Shown here: positions 39,549 to 47,193 of the stretch, piece after piece
Position numbering within the stretch: the stretch's first letter is position 1
Layout: each line of letters begins with the position of its first letter
Virus record (IMG/VR): IMGVR_UViG_3300033148_002771
Location: 1-49,551 of that record
Strand: one strand, 5' to 3'
DNA: 49,551 bases
Origin: a virus
Made by a program: the position numbers and the translations under genes
Notes under the pieces: generated by a model
Told to the model about the DNA's origin: nothing
Database searches by the model: none
What the model saw: the letters and a program-made list of their open reading frames with translations, nothing else

Positions 39549-41557
39549 TTCTTATAATACCTCGATAATTCGCCTTCTACATCCAGCGGTATACCAGCAG
39601 CCCAATCAGGTTTGGTCCTCATTATCTCAAGCATCCTATTGAGGATTTTATTCGCGTCATGCTCCGGGATGCAAGCTACGTTCTCGTCATGAGCATGTAA
39701 TACAATCGGGATACCTTCTTTCTCGAGCTCTAATATCCAATACCCCAACAGATCACGGGACATAGCTTGCACTACATTTTCTGTTAACGCTCCACCCCAG
39801 GTATGTACTGTCTTAGAACCACCCATATATTTTAGGTTATTACTAACATCAATAGTTACATGACGATAGTATAACACGCGGCCGGACGGAAGCCGACAAT
39901 GGACCATAGACCTCTCACGCCATATTTTAATTCTGCCGCTCGCGATCTCAGATGCCTGATTGGGATACTTCACTACCCACTTAAAGGCTTTTTCTATAGC
40001 GGACCAAAAAGCGGTGATCCCAGGGTATGATGCACGATAAACTTTGATGAGCTTTTTGATGAAGTCAAAGCTGTATTCACCGGAATCAAACAAGGGCCGG
40101 AGGGATTCATTTTCTCGGCATCGCATATAAAATTTATTGGCCCCCATTCCGTACCCGCAGCCAAGGATAGCATCCTTGCCAAATCCTCGTCTAATTCCAG
40201 CCACTTTGGTTTCCGGTGAATCGTCATCAACCGAAGGTTTCCATACTTTACTATTGAAAAGTCCAGTAGCGAACTCAGAATAGATGTCCTCTCCATTTGT
40301 AAACCCTTCCAAAAGTATATGACAATCTGCTATCCAAGCCAACATCCTTGCTTCTATCTGAGCAGAGTCCACGATAGCAAGAGTGTGATATTCCGGTGCA
40401 ACCAAGCAATTACGGATCTTAGCTATGAGAGGATGAATCGGTTTGCCCCTACCCTTACCTCCGAAATTCTGTGGATTAACACCACCACCACCAGACCATC
40501 TACCCGTATGACTACCATAAAATTTGAGGAATATGGATAACTTGCCGCCCGTACACTTAGCCCAAGTTATCATCCGACGTACTTTCTTAGCGTGCGTAGG
40601 CCAGGACGTAATCGCCAGCTTAGCTGCTACCAGATCACGAATCGACTGCTTCTTATGAACGAGCAGAGCGGAACATCCTTCATCTGTCTTAGCTAAAGCC
40701 GGAATCATTTCCTTCTTGCCTTGCTTCATGGGTAACTTTTCATTTCCGAGCAGGACTTGGAGCATGGCCGGGAATTTTTTCCGGGTTCGCAAAAATGTCA
40801 TAATGGCGTCGGGATCGGTATCCGGGGGGAAATATCTTGCTACACTACTCAGGATATTCCCGACTTCTGCTTCCATGTCATCCGCAAGCTGCTCCGCCAA
40901 TTCATAATCCAATTCAAGTTTAGGCTTGGTGAATAGGTTGAGGGTATGCCGCATTAGGGGTAACTCAAACTCCGGGTTGTCGATGATCGGGAGCAGTCGC
41001 TTCAGCATATCACCCTCACCCTGTATATCACCCAAACAATACTTTTTCATTGCGGCATGATCCATCTCATGCCAATGTTGCCCCTTGAATTGCTTAGTGT
41101 CCCCCTTGCATGGCAGATTAGCCCGTTTCAACATCTTATCCAAACTTTGTGGCAATCTGGAGTCAATATACCGAGATAAGTCCTCTATGTCCAGCGGGAA
41201 AGCCGGGTGAATCCCAAATTTTTCCGCCAGAATTAGGAAATCAAATTTGGTGTTTTTGGCTACACAAGTACAATTATGCAGGCTCCCACCAAATTGCTTC
41301 TGAAGCCTGCCAATCATCCATTCTACACTCGGACCACCTACAAACATCTTGCCCTTGCTTTCAAGGGGATGATTGAAAACTTGCAGGCCGAGACCCGTAA
41401 ATTCAAAACGGGGATCAGCTATATACTCCGGTATAGAGATCGCTGCCTTATCTTGACCGAGATGATAGTCCTTGCTGAAGAATGTCTCGAAGTCCAGCAG
41501 GAGTATCTCTATCGGCCAGTTAGCTTTTTGCAGATTTGAGTACCAACTGGTATCCAC
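39545..41557 (-). CDS. polA-like: Family A DNA polymerase, 670 aa
   Basis: A 3'-5' exonuclease domain opens at IEILLLDFETFF. The polymerase part shows motif A (IVDSAQIEARMLAW), the O-helix (RRGFGKDAILGCGYG) and motif C (LHAHDENVA). At the site equivalent to E. coli 762 the residue is Leu (codon 40163-40165). No 5'-3' exonuclease domain. GTG 41557 is used, with GGGGA upstream. It would replicate the genome with the primase-helicase encoded downstream. Confidence 0.92.
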   Translation of the reverse strand: MDTSWYSNLQKANWPIEILLLDFETFFSKDYHLGQDKAAISIPEYIADPRFEFTGLGLQVFNHPLESKGKMFVGGPSVEWMIGRLQKQFGGSLHNCTCVAKNTKFDFLILAEKFGIHPAFPLDIEDLSRYIDSRLPQSLDKMLKRANLPCKGDTKQFKGQHWHEMDHAAMKKYCLGDIQGEGDMLKRLLPIIDNPEFELPLMRHTLNLFTKPKLELDYELAEQLADDMEAEVGNILSSVARYFPPDTDPDAIMTFLRTRKKFPAMLQVLLGNEKLPMKQGKKEMIPALAKTDEGCSALLVHKKQSIRDLVAAKLAITSWPTHAKKVRRMITWAKCTGGKLSIFLKFYGSHTGRWSGGGGVNPQNFGGKGRGKPIHPLIAKIRNCLVAPEYHTLAIVDSAQIEARMLAWIADCHILLEGFTNGEDIYSEFATGLFNSKVWKPSVDDDSPETKVAGIRRGFGKDAILGCGYGMGANKFYMRCRENESLRPLFDSGEYSFDFIKKLIKVYRASYPGITAFWSAIEKAFKWVVKYPNQASEIASGRIKIWRERSMVHCRLPSGRVLYYRHVTIDVSNNLKYMGGSKTVHTWGGALTENVVQAMSRDLLGYWILELEKEGIPIVLHAHDENVACIPEHDANKILNRMLEIMRTKPDWAAGIPLDVEGELSRYYKK

Positions 41558-41924
41558 TTTTTAGATCCCCGGTAACCTCAAGATTATCCCAATTATCTCG
41601 CAAGAACTCAAGCCGTTTAATTCCTGCCCGTATTTTCTTTGTGCTTCTGCCGTCACCACTCTTACCATGAAGAAAGATTTGATAGTACCATTTAACGCAA
41701 CACACTTCAGCCAGAATACAGAAAATAGCGTCAGAGCGTTTGGTTCGCATACTCTCCACGGCAACAGGTTCCTTGAGGTTTTCTATATGCCATTGCAATA
41801 GCTCTCGTCCAGCACCGCTATTGAATTTACCCCCCAATGACCTTATCACAGTCGTCAATTGCAAATATAGGGCCTTGCGTACCCGGTCGAATACTAATTC
41901 TTTTCTCTTAGGAAGTCTGTCCAT
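41520..41924 (-). CDS. Unknown helical protein, 134 aa
   Basis: ATG 41924 overlaps the preceding stop (TGATG). The protein is helical with many Lys/Arg and Leu (KALYLQLTTVIRSLGGKFN, VCCVKWYYQIFLHG). It overlaps the polymerase start by 38 bases. Possibly a polymerase accessory factor by position. Confidence 0.6.
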   Translation of the reverse strand: MDRLPKRKELVFDRVRKALYLQLTTVIRSLGGKFNSGAGRELLQWHIENLKEPVAVESMRTKRSDAIFCILAEVCCVKWYYQIFLHGKSGDGRSTKKIRAGIKRLEFLRDNWDNLEVTGDLKSGYQLVLKSAKS

Positions 41925-42088
41925 CAATTTATCCCGATAAGGCGTTCCAGCTTATCTAATCGCTTCACGACAGATTTTATCGTAAACTTTTCTTCAGGGT
42001 TCTTCTTTCTACATTCCCGACGATGTTCATTTGCCCGGAACATTTCCACTTTATTGCCGCAATGAGGGCATTGCCACCATTCCATCAT
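41924..42088 (-). CDS. Zinc-finger microprotein, 54 aa
   Basis: A short gene between two larger ones. MMEWWQCPHCGNKVEMFRAN plus HRREC gives a C-x2-C-x11-H-x3-C finger, followed by a basic helical tail (FTIKSVVKRLDKLERLIG). AAGGA lies somewhat far upstream. The TGATG junction with the next gene supports translation. Confidence 0.6.
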   Translation of the reverse strand: MMEWWQCPHCGNKVEMFRANEHRRECRKKNPEEKFTIKSVVKRLDKLERLIGIN

Positions 42089-42091
42089 ACG

Positions 42092-42286
42092 TTACACATC
42101 CTTATGGAATTTGTACCCCATTAGTTTATTAACCTCGCGTTTGAGATCAGCACGTTCACCTTCGCAATGATCACATTCGCACCATACACCGGGTTCAGCA
42201 GTGCCACAATACGATTTCCGCATTGCAACTTCCGCATTAAGCCTGCCGTAATCACTGAAAGGCTTCTGATATTCGTTAATTGGCAT
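42092..42286 (-). CDS. Small Cys-containing protein, 64 aa
   Basis: I start at ATG 42286 just after the metallophosphatase stop (AAGG upstream) rather than further inside that gene. Residues about 28-44 hold CGTAEPGVWCECDHCEGE, a possible zinc site. The C-terminus is basic. Unknown function. Confidence 0.55.
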   Translation of the reverse strand: MPINEYQKPFSDYGRLNAEVAMRKSYCGTAEPGVWCECDHCEGERADLKREVNKLMGYKFHKDV

Positions 42287-42288
42287 AA

Positions 42289-42981
42289 TCAAAACCTTGA
42301 ATCGTGGTATTTTTCCCCCGGCCCGCATGGCATCATCTCTAAATACGGGTGTCCGTCTATAACTACGCCACACGACAATATGGGACGCTCTACATAATCA
42401 CGACCATAGGCAAATTGCCATGCTTTTTCGTCTATGCCACAGCCAACGTCCATACCAAAAAATCTACGGTCAGGATTAACACTAAACTTGACACCGGCTC
42501 TACTATGGCAGTGCCCCATTACGACGTTCATCTTACTTTTGTTCATAAGGTTCCAAGCAGGATGTATACCGCTAACACCCGTACCATGTCGATACATTAC
42601 GCCGTCAATATAATGGCTAAACTGCCAGTCCCAACCTTTAGTTTTCCAAAGATCAGCATATGGTACTATAAGAAACTCCGGCATTTTTACTGTCTTGGCA
42701 AGTCGGGCGGGCCGCTCGTCATGATTCCCTTTACATAACTTAACTTTCGGAAAAGCAGTAATCCATTTTTGTACTTGCCCAAGAGCGAGTTCATATTCAT
42801 CTGCCGGGCCGGGACATTGTGGTTCGGAAGCATGAAAACTAACGGCGTGCCAATCCACCAAATCACCAATATGTACTATAATGTCACAGTCCCAGGCATA
42901 GAAAACGTCCTGGCAAAATTCAAGATACCCTTTCCGGCCCGCAGGAAGATGTGTATCACCGATAATCCCTACTTTACTCAT
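42289..42981 (-). CDS. Metallophosphoesterase, 230 aa
   Basis: All calcineurin-like motifs are present in order: GIIGDTHLP, HIGDLVDWH, KGNHDE, and MGHCHS with a preceding His. It is of the type that hydrolyses phosphodiesters or nucleotides with two metal ions. Its length (230) fits a stand-alone domain. It follows the deoxyribosyltransferase-like gene with an ATGA overlap, so a nucleotide-related role is likely. Confidence 0.85.
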   Translation of the reverse strand: MSKVGIIGDTHLPAGRKGYLEFCQDVFYAWDCDIIVHIGDLVDWHAVSFHASEPQCPGPADEYELALGQVQKWITAFPKVKLCKGNHDERPARLAKTVKMPEFLIVPYADLWKTKGWDWQFSHYIDGVMYRHGTGVSGIHPAWNLMNKSKMNVVMGHCHSRAGVKFSVNPDRRFFGMDVGCGIDEKAWQFAYGRDYVERPILSCGVVIDGHPYLEMMPCGPGEKYHDSRF

Positions 42982-43403
42982 CTCCCTAATCCTTTCAAAT
43001 ATCTCATTATTGACGAAACAGCAGAACCATCAGTAACTACTAATACTGGTTTCCCAGTCATGTTAGCGTGTGTAATTTCTACCAACATCCCATTAGATAT
43101 ATGCCGTTCCGGGATATATGCTACTACAGCATCACAAGTATCCACAATCTTACAATCAATATGTAAGATGTCGTCCTCATTAAATATACTTTCATCATAC
43201 CCGATCATAACAAATTCATCATGTACGGCGGGGACATAAAAGTCTACATGGGGAAATTGTGCTTGGAGAAACTTACCAAAGCTAATTGCCAACTTATTAT
43301 TGGCCTGCATGTCCTCTTTTGTGGCGTCTGCTCCCTTTATCCCTCGAATGGGGTGAGAGACATATATTCTAATCTTGTTTTTATCGTTATTTCTCTGTTC
43401 CAT
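42978..43403 (-). CDS. Nucleoside deoxyribosyltransferase-like protein, 141 aa
   Basis: IRIYVSHPIRGIKGADATK resembles the start of small deoxyribosyltransferase-like (DUF4406-type) proteins. The later CDAVVAYIPERHISNGMLVE, with its Asp and Glu, matches the active-site segment of that fold. It may exchange or cleave bases on deoxynucleosides. It is coupled to a dNTP diphosphohydrolase-like gene upstream and a phosphatase downstream. Confidence 0.65.
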   Translation of the reverse strand: MEQRNNDKNKIRIYVSHPIRGIKGADATKEDMQANNKLAISFGKFLQAQFPHVDFYVPAVHDEFVMIGYDESIFNEDDILHIDCKIVDTCDAVVAYIPERHISNGMLVEITHANMTGKPVLVVTDGSAVSSIMRYLKGLGR

Positions 43404-43836
43404 TATTCGCCCTCGATTCGATAAAAGGTGTCTCGCATTTGGGGTATTTGTCTATCACGTCTCCCGCTTGTGCGTTTAACTCCTCTGTAATGTTTGCTCC
43501 TGGGTGTCTGATAGGCCTGTCATCCACCCAATTACGCATAAGCATCGAATCTCTTAATACTATCAGGGAGGCTATAGCTTTAGTAATATGCGACAGGCCC
43601 GAATCTTTGTCTATATCCTCCCCTTCCCAAAATTGGAGAAACACATGACGAAACACTGCGTCCACATATACAGAGGCTTTAACCCCTGCATCCCGGTAAT
43701 TATGCCCCCCATACTTACGACCGCCTTCTAACATAGCCAATCCGACCTCGGCTATAACTTGCATGGGCACAAGATGAACCGGAACTTTACGTATTGCCAA
43801 AGCGTCTTTAGGGTTCGTAGGTTTCTTCTTTTCCAT
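43387..43836 (-). CDS. dATP/dGTP diphosphohydrolase-like protein (DUF5664), 149 aa
   Basis: NPKDALAIRKVPVHLVP, then GGRKYGGHNYRDAGVKASVY, HVFLQFWEGEDIDKDSG and HITKAIASLIVL match the DUF5664 family, which includes dATP/dGTP diphosphohydrolases. The Glu, Asp and His pattern on helices is as in MazG-like folds. It would alter the dNTP pool. The GAGGAAATTTTA site precedes ATG 43836. Confidence 0.75.
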   Translation of the reverse strand: MEKKKPTNPKDALAIRKVPVHLVPMQVIAEVGLAMLEGGRKYGGHNYRDAGVKASVYVDAVFRHVFLQFWEGEDIDKDSGLSHITKAIASLIVLRDSMLMRNWVDDRPIRHPGANITEELNAQAGDVIDKYPKCETPFIESRANNGTEK

Positions 43837-44204
43837 TAAAATTTCCTCACAATTCTCGCATCCATATCGGGTTGATATTGTTTATGTTTTTTCCATTTCC
43901 CCGGAGCAGGCATACCCTTTTCAACGGCAGCCCTAATACTCTTTGCTACCGCCGCCCTGGTCCGGCCAGTTAGAAACGCTATTTGCTTTAATGTCAGACC
44001 GCTATCAACCCGTAAAGAATAAGCATGGGCCTGTGTTCTGGTTAATATGGGAAATAATTGGGGAGCTTTTGCCTCAATGCCCGCCAATATCTGCTGTATG
44101 CGTCGGGGGGATAAGCCCATCCGATCCGCCACCTTGGTTACTGGCAAACCTTCAAAGTCATGGTGACAAAGGCGATAAATTTTTACTTCTTGCTCAGAAA
44201 GCAT
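43836..44204 (-). CDS. Helix-turn-helix, sigma-like regulator, 122 aa
   Basis: ATG 44204 has GGAGG five bases upstream and is preferred to an earlier TTG. Residues 1-45 (MLSEQEVKIYRLCHHDFEGL, VADRMGLSPRRIQQIL) and about 70-98 (LTLKQIAFLTGRTRAAVAKS) are two HTH units of the sigma-70 region 4 type. It may direct transcription of phage genes, perhaps from the TATACTTT elements; that link is speculative. Confidence 0.65.
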   Translation of the reverse strand: MLSEQEVKIYRLCHHDFEGLPVTKVADRMGLSPRRIQQILAGIEAKAPQLFPILTRTQAHAYSLRVDSGLTLKQIAFLTGRTRAAVAKSIRAAVEKGMPAPGKWKKHKQYQPDMDARIVRKF

Positions 44205-44247
44205 TTGATCCTCCGTATAGCCGATGGATGTACCCAAAAACGAAATT

Positions 44248-44451
44248 TCAATCAGGATTTTTTGGATTATTTTTAGGAATCCCGGAAAAACCGCCAAGTT
44301 TATCGCCCAGGTGTAAATCCGCTCGCGTTATCGTGTGGTGATAGCCCTTCTTACCTTGCTTAAACGCTGTTCGTTCAGGTGGATGCGGGAGTGTTATAGG
44401 TTCTATATCGCTTGTAACGTCTGTAATTTCTGTATCAGGTAACTTCTCCAT
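44248..44451 (-). CDS. Small polar protein, 67 aa
   Basis: Low-complexity, rich in Pro, Thr, Gly, Asp and Lys, probably disordered. No strong ribosome binding site; it overlaps the 70-aa gene by 17 bases. A 43-base gap to the HTH gene follows. Real but of unknown role. Confidence 0.5.
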   Translation of the reverse strand: MEKLPDTEITDVTSDIEPITLPHPPERTAFKQGKKGYHHTITRADLHLGDKLGGFSGIPKNNPKNPD

Positions 44452-44647
44452 ATTTTTTCTTTAGCCTCTTATAGTTAGTATATACTTTTTCATGCACAAG
44501 TCGCCCGATAACAAAAGCGAGTTTTGACCCGTGGTGGGCGATCAGGTTGTCCGCTACACTTTGGGCAGCCTGCGATACGTCAATTGCATCATGCCCTCTA
44601 AGTTTGACCCGAATTTTTTTGGGCTTCTTCAGTTTATTCCCCGGCAT
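44435..44647 (-). CDS. Small basic protein, 70 aa
   Basis: AGGGGAATTAACT precedes ATG 44647. Very basic start (MPGNKLKKPKKIRVKLRG) and end (YKRLKKKYG) around a helical middle. Possibly binds nucleic acid. Confidence 0.6.
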   Translation of the reverse strand: MPGNKLKKPKKIRVKLRGHDAIDVSQAAQSVADNLIAHHGSKLAFVIGRLVHEKVYTNYKRLKKKYGEVT

Positions 44648-44888
44648 AGTTAATTCCCCTTTCCCCAGGCTTTAGCCCGGGCCAATTAGGTATAGTTTGT
44701 AAGGCTGTTCGTAATTCTATACACCGTGCAAGATATTCCTCATCAGACATAATCCATTCGGATTTCAAAGGCCGTACAGAATTACACAATCTTTCCGTCA
44801 TTTTCCTTATGACAGAAGCGGTTGACCCTGGAAAACTACGTTGTACTTCTGCGTAACATTCCAGAAATAGCTTATATCGTTCACCCAT
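44634..44888 (-). CDS. Unknown helical protein, 84 aa
   Basis: ATG 44888 has GAGGAT upstream; an earlier in-frame start is less likely. Helical with two Cys (FLECYAEVQRSFPGSTASVI). Ends LKPGERGINYAGE. Overlaps the next gene by 14 bases. Unrecognised. Confidence 0.6.
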   Translation of the reverse strand: MGERYKLFLECYAEVQRSFPGSTASVIRKMTERLCNSVRPLKSEWIMSDEEYLARCIELRTALQTIPNWPGLKPGERGINYAGE

Positions 44889-44896
44889 TGTTATCC

Positions 44897-45037
44897 TCAA
44901 TCCACCCAATGCACCAATTCGGGATATTTATTATTCAAAAGGTCACACCACGACTGTGCCATTTTTCTGGTAAGTATTCGTTTGCCATAACCCGTTTCTC
45001 CCGTTATATTTGATCGCCATGCTATTCTAAATTTCAT
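44897..45037 (-). CDS. Small protein, 46 aa
   Basis: GAGG lies seven bases before ATG 45037. The product (MKFRIAWRSNITGETGYGKR and onward) has basic and aromatic residues and a short helical end. It sits in the small-gene cluster of the minus arm. Not recognised. Confidence 0.55.
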   Translation of the reverse strand: MKFRIAWRSNITGETGYGKRILTRKMAQSWCDLLNNKYPELVHWVD

Positions 45038-45052
45038 AATAAGCCTCAGTTC

Positions 45053-45229
45053 TTAACTGCAACATTTGCAACCATACACGTATCTAAATCCGTTTTCATC
45101 CGTTTGGATATCTTCCATCCTGCAACCGTCAAGGTCATAGTCCCTGATATGCACGTCCACCCCATCCGGTTGTTTTATAACGGTAGCTATTCCACCACGA
45201 ACAGCTATAATTACTTCTTTGTTCGACAT
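45053..45229 (-). CDS. Small beta protein with Cys-rich end, 58 aa
   Basis: ATG 45229 overlaps the upstream stop (TGATG). The sequence is beta-rich (NKEVIIAVRGGIATVIKQ, VDVHIRDYDLDGC) and ends YGCKCCS. Many phages carry short proteins of this kind in early regions; role unknown. Confidence 0.65.
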   Translation of the reverse strand: MSNKEVIIAVRGGIATVIKQPDGVDVHIRDYDLDGCRMEDIQTDENGFRYVYGCKCCS

Positions 45230-45504
45230 CACAGTCCCATCCTCTCAAATACTTCAGAAAATTGACCAAGATAATAGTAATTCTTAACCCTTCCGGTATG
45301 TTTGTCCTTACCAATAAGCAAGCGTATAACACAGTCCGGAATACGACTGGGCCTGCCCTTAAATTTTACCGAGCCGGTCCAACGGTTGCTGTCGTTTCCG
45401 AGGCGGATCAGGTTAAGTTCCTGATAATCTATTTGGGTTAACATATAGGCACAATCACTAAGCTCAAAAACAGCACCAGTCTGATAATATCTACGCTTTT
45501 TCAT
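45229..45504 (-). CDS. Unknown beta-rich protein, 91 aa
   Basis: ATG 45504 with GAGG six bases upstream is chosen over two earlier in-frame starts. It is a basic, beta-rich domain (YYQTGAVFELSDCAYMLTQI, NRWTGSVKFKGRPSRI) with a final helix. Unrecognised. Confidence 0.6.
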   Translation of the reverse strand: MKKRRYYQTGAVFELSDCAYMLTQIDYQELNLIRLGNDSNRWTGSVKFKGRPSRIPDCVIRLLIGKDKHTGRVKNYYYLGQFSEVFERMGL

Positions 45505-45619
45505 TCTCATCCTCACTTTCCATAATCTCGGCCAGCGTTGAGCCGGTTTGATTCTTAGCAGTTACGTTACCGTCTTTGTCCTTGTTACATACTTTTGGGT
45601 CGGAATCTACATTTTTCAT
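45491..45619 (-). CDS. Small acidic protein, 42 aa
   Basis: ATG 45619 has GAGGTGACTT upstream, a strong site. The product is polar and acidic (MKNVDSDPKVCNKDKDGNVT, ending ESEDENEKA). Both ends overlap neighbouring genes. Role unknown. Confidence 0.5.
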   Translation of the reverse strand: MKNVDSDPKVCNKDKDGNVTAKNQTGSTLAEIMESEDENEKA

Positions 45620-45782
45620 AAGTCACCTCGTAATAATTCAATATCACTCCCGTACGATCCGTCGTCACAGTATGTTTGTGTTTGTACGCCTCGAACATCC
45701 CTGTACCTGATTCGCTTGTCCATGCGGGACGATCCAAACTTGCCGGATTGTCCCCGATGCCTCGTAATTGATTTACCCTCAT
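45585..45782 (-). CDS. Small protein, 65 aa
   Basis: AAGGGG lies upstream of ATG 45782, which directly follows the preceding stop. Mixed composition, with a Pro/Ser/Gly-rich first half and beta-rich second half (HTVTTDRTGVILNYYEVTYE). Unrecognised. Confidence 0.55.
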   Translation of the reverse strand: MRVNQLRGIGDNPASLDRPAWTSESGTGMFEAYKHKHTVTTDRTGVILNYYEVTYEKCRFRPKSM

Positions 45783-45971
45783 CTAATTGACCCCTTTATT
45801 TACTCTTACTATCTCAGTATCTATTCCATCCTCTGTAGTTGAAACTTGTGAGTCTTCGGGATTCTTGAAGTGAGCTTCCCTCGCTGTTTCCTGTGCGTTA
45901 TCCCCATCCGTGCCCCTCACTCGTCGGTAATATACTGTTGTTTCTATTATTTTAACCAGGTATTCGTTCAT
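45783..45971 (-). CDS. Small protein, 62 aa
   Basis: AGGGGGTGAAAA precedes ATG 45971. A small alpha/beta domain is likely (YLVKIIETTVYYRRVRGTDG, AQETAREAHFKN, DTEIVRVNK). Resembles small DpnD/PcfM-like phage proteins in pattern, without certainty. Confidence 0.6.
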   Translation of the reverse strand: MNEYLVKIIETTVYYRRVRGTDGDNAQETAREAHFKNPEDSQVSTTEDGIDTEIVRVNKGVN

Positions 45972-45974
45972 TTT

Positions 45975-46151
45975 TCACCCCCTAATAAAATTTTGCCACC
46001 AGTCGATCATCCCTATCCAGTTATAGACATAACCATCCCGGTCATCGTTAATTATTATATCTATTCTTTTGTGAACCTCGTAGGGCAAGTCTTTTAGCTC
46101 TAATGCTAAAGCCCGCAAAAGCCGTGAAACTTTTTTGTTACGATTTCTCAT
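45975..46151 (-). CDS. Small basic helical protein, 58 aa
   Basis: The ATG at 46151 overlaps the upstream stop (ATGA) with GGGGGTGACGA before it. N-terminus is basic (MRNRNKKVSRLLRALALELK), C-terminus Trp-rich (WIGMIDWWQNFIRG). Gene inferred from coupling and site. Confidence 0.55.
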   Translation of the reverse strand: MRNRNKKVSRLLRALALELKDLPYEVHKRIDIIINDDRDGYVYNWIGMIDWWQNFIRG

Positions 46152-46342
46152 TCGTCACCCCCAAAACATACTTTCATGAATTTATCACGGTTGAATTTTT
46201 TGTTCGCAGCAAAGTAGTCAGCGAGGTCATTGGCAATTTTAATTACAATATCATTCTGCCTATCCCCGTCCGTTGTGAACGGTTCAGGATCATAATGCTG
46301 CTCTATAATTCTTGCAATCGCCTCATAATGTTTTCTGGTCAT
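46148..46342 (-). CDS. Small helical protein, 64 aa
   Basis: GGGGGTGGCTT lies before ATG 46342, preferred to an earlier in-frame start. Mostly helical with many charged residues (KHYEAIARIIEQHYDPEPFT, NDIVIKIANDLADYF). Unknown function. Confidence 0.6.
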   Translation of the reverse strand: MTRKHYEAIARIIEQHYDPEPFTTDGDRQNDIVIKIANDLADYFAANKKFNRDKFMKVCFGGDE

Positions 46343-46352
46343 AAGCCACCCC

Positions 46353-46676
46353 CTAAATCTTCTTAAACCAAATCCGAATTTTATCTGTTCGTAGCCAGCA
46401 TCCCGCATAACTCGTTTTCACATGTATATAATACCGCCATGTAGTACCGGCGTGTACCTCAGTTTTTACAAAACGAATACCTCTTCGCCACCACAAGCCA
46501 TGCCACCATCTTTTAATCCTTTTAATTGGGCATAATAGTTTTCGTAGTGTCATATCGTGTGCTATAATCTGGAGTTGTAACACACGAGTAGTATAATGTG
46601 ATAATTTCTCATAAGGTACAACTACCGGTAACTTTTGTAAGTAGTATTGATACCAAATATACTGCAATCGATTCAT
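46353..46676 (-). CDS. Basic aromatic-rich protein, 107 aa
   Basis: TTGGAG precedes ATG 46676. Rich in Trp, Tyr, Arg and Lys (NRLQYIWYQYYLQKLPVVVP, KRWWHGLWWRRGIRF). May be membrane- or nucleic-acid-associated, like the Trp-rich 48-aa protein of the other arm. An internal start (MTLRKLL) is possible. Confidence 0.5.
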   Translation of the reverse strand: MNRLQYIWYQYYLQKLPVVVPYEKLSHYTTRVLQLQIIAHDMTLRKLLCPIKRIKRWWHGLWWRRGIRFVKTEVHAGTTWRYYIHVKTSYAGCWLRTDKIRIWFKKI

Positions 46677-46716
46677 AATTTATTCTCCAATTCACGCAAG
46701 CCCACAACCCATGAGT

Positions 46717-46728
46717 TGCAGGCCTGCA
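46717..46728. repeat. 12-base palindrome in intergenic gap
   Basis: TGCAGGCCTGCA lies in the 74-base gap between two minus-strand genes, next to a small CAAC/GTTG hairpin (46704-46717). It could be an operator or processing site. Confidence 0.35.
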
Positions 46729-46750
46729 TGAATTAGGGGATATTATGATA

Positions 46751-47011
46751 TTATTGTATAAATTTTATGTCACTCGGATTTGCGACCACCAATACAAATT
46801 CTTGGTGATTGTTCTTCATAATATCCCAAGCCAGATCATAAACATGTTGTTGACTATCAGTAACAATGTCTATAATTAGGCTATGTTCCGACCCATTTTG
46901 GGTCCAACCTGTTCCATTTATCAGCGTAAAGCCCCCTGGGAAATAGGATTTTATTAGCTTTACAGTCTCTGCATGGTGCACATTTTGCGTGTAAATACGG
47001 TAAAGTTGCAT
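46751..47011 (-). CDS. Small alpha/beta protein, 86 aa
   Basis: AGGGGGTAACAAA precedes ATG 47011. The sequence MQLYRIYTQNVHHAETVKLI, then FPGGFTLINGTGWTQNGSEH and SLIIDIVTDSQQHVYDLAWD fits a ferredoxin-like fold known in several phage early proteins. Function unknown. Confidence 0.65.
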   Translation of the reverse strand: MQLYRIYTQNVHHAETVKLIKSYFPGGFTLINGTGWTQNGSEHSLIIDIVTDSQQHVYDLAWDIMKNNHQEFVLVVANPSDIKFIQ

Positions 47012-47022
47012 TTTGTTACCCC

Positions 47023-47193
47023 CTACGATATTACTTCGTGAATACCCGTAATTCTGAAACGGTCATTTTTGACGCGGCTGAGCATACCTTTAAGCGTGTC
47101 CTTTAATTGTTTCCTGACGACGTTCTCATCCCCGTACTCAAACGGATCATAATTCAATTCAATGTCAATTATTACTTGTGCTTTGTGTTTCAT
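47023..47193 (-). CDS. Small protein, 56 aa
   Basis: AGGGGGGCGACATT precedes ATG 47193, which overlaps the radical SAM stop by four bases. Beta-alpha pattern (KHKAQVIIDIELNYDPFEYG, RKQLKDTLKGMLSRVKN). Unrecognised. Confidence 0.6.
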   Translation of the reverse strand: MKHKAQVIIDIELNYDPFEYGDENVVRKQLKDTLKGMLSRVKNDRFRITGIHEVIS

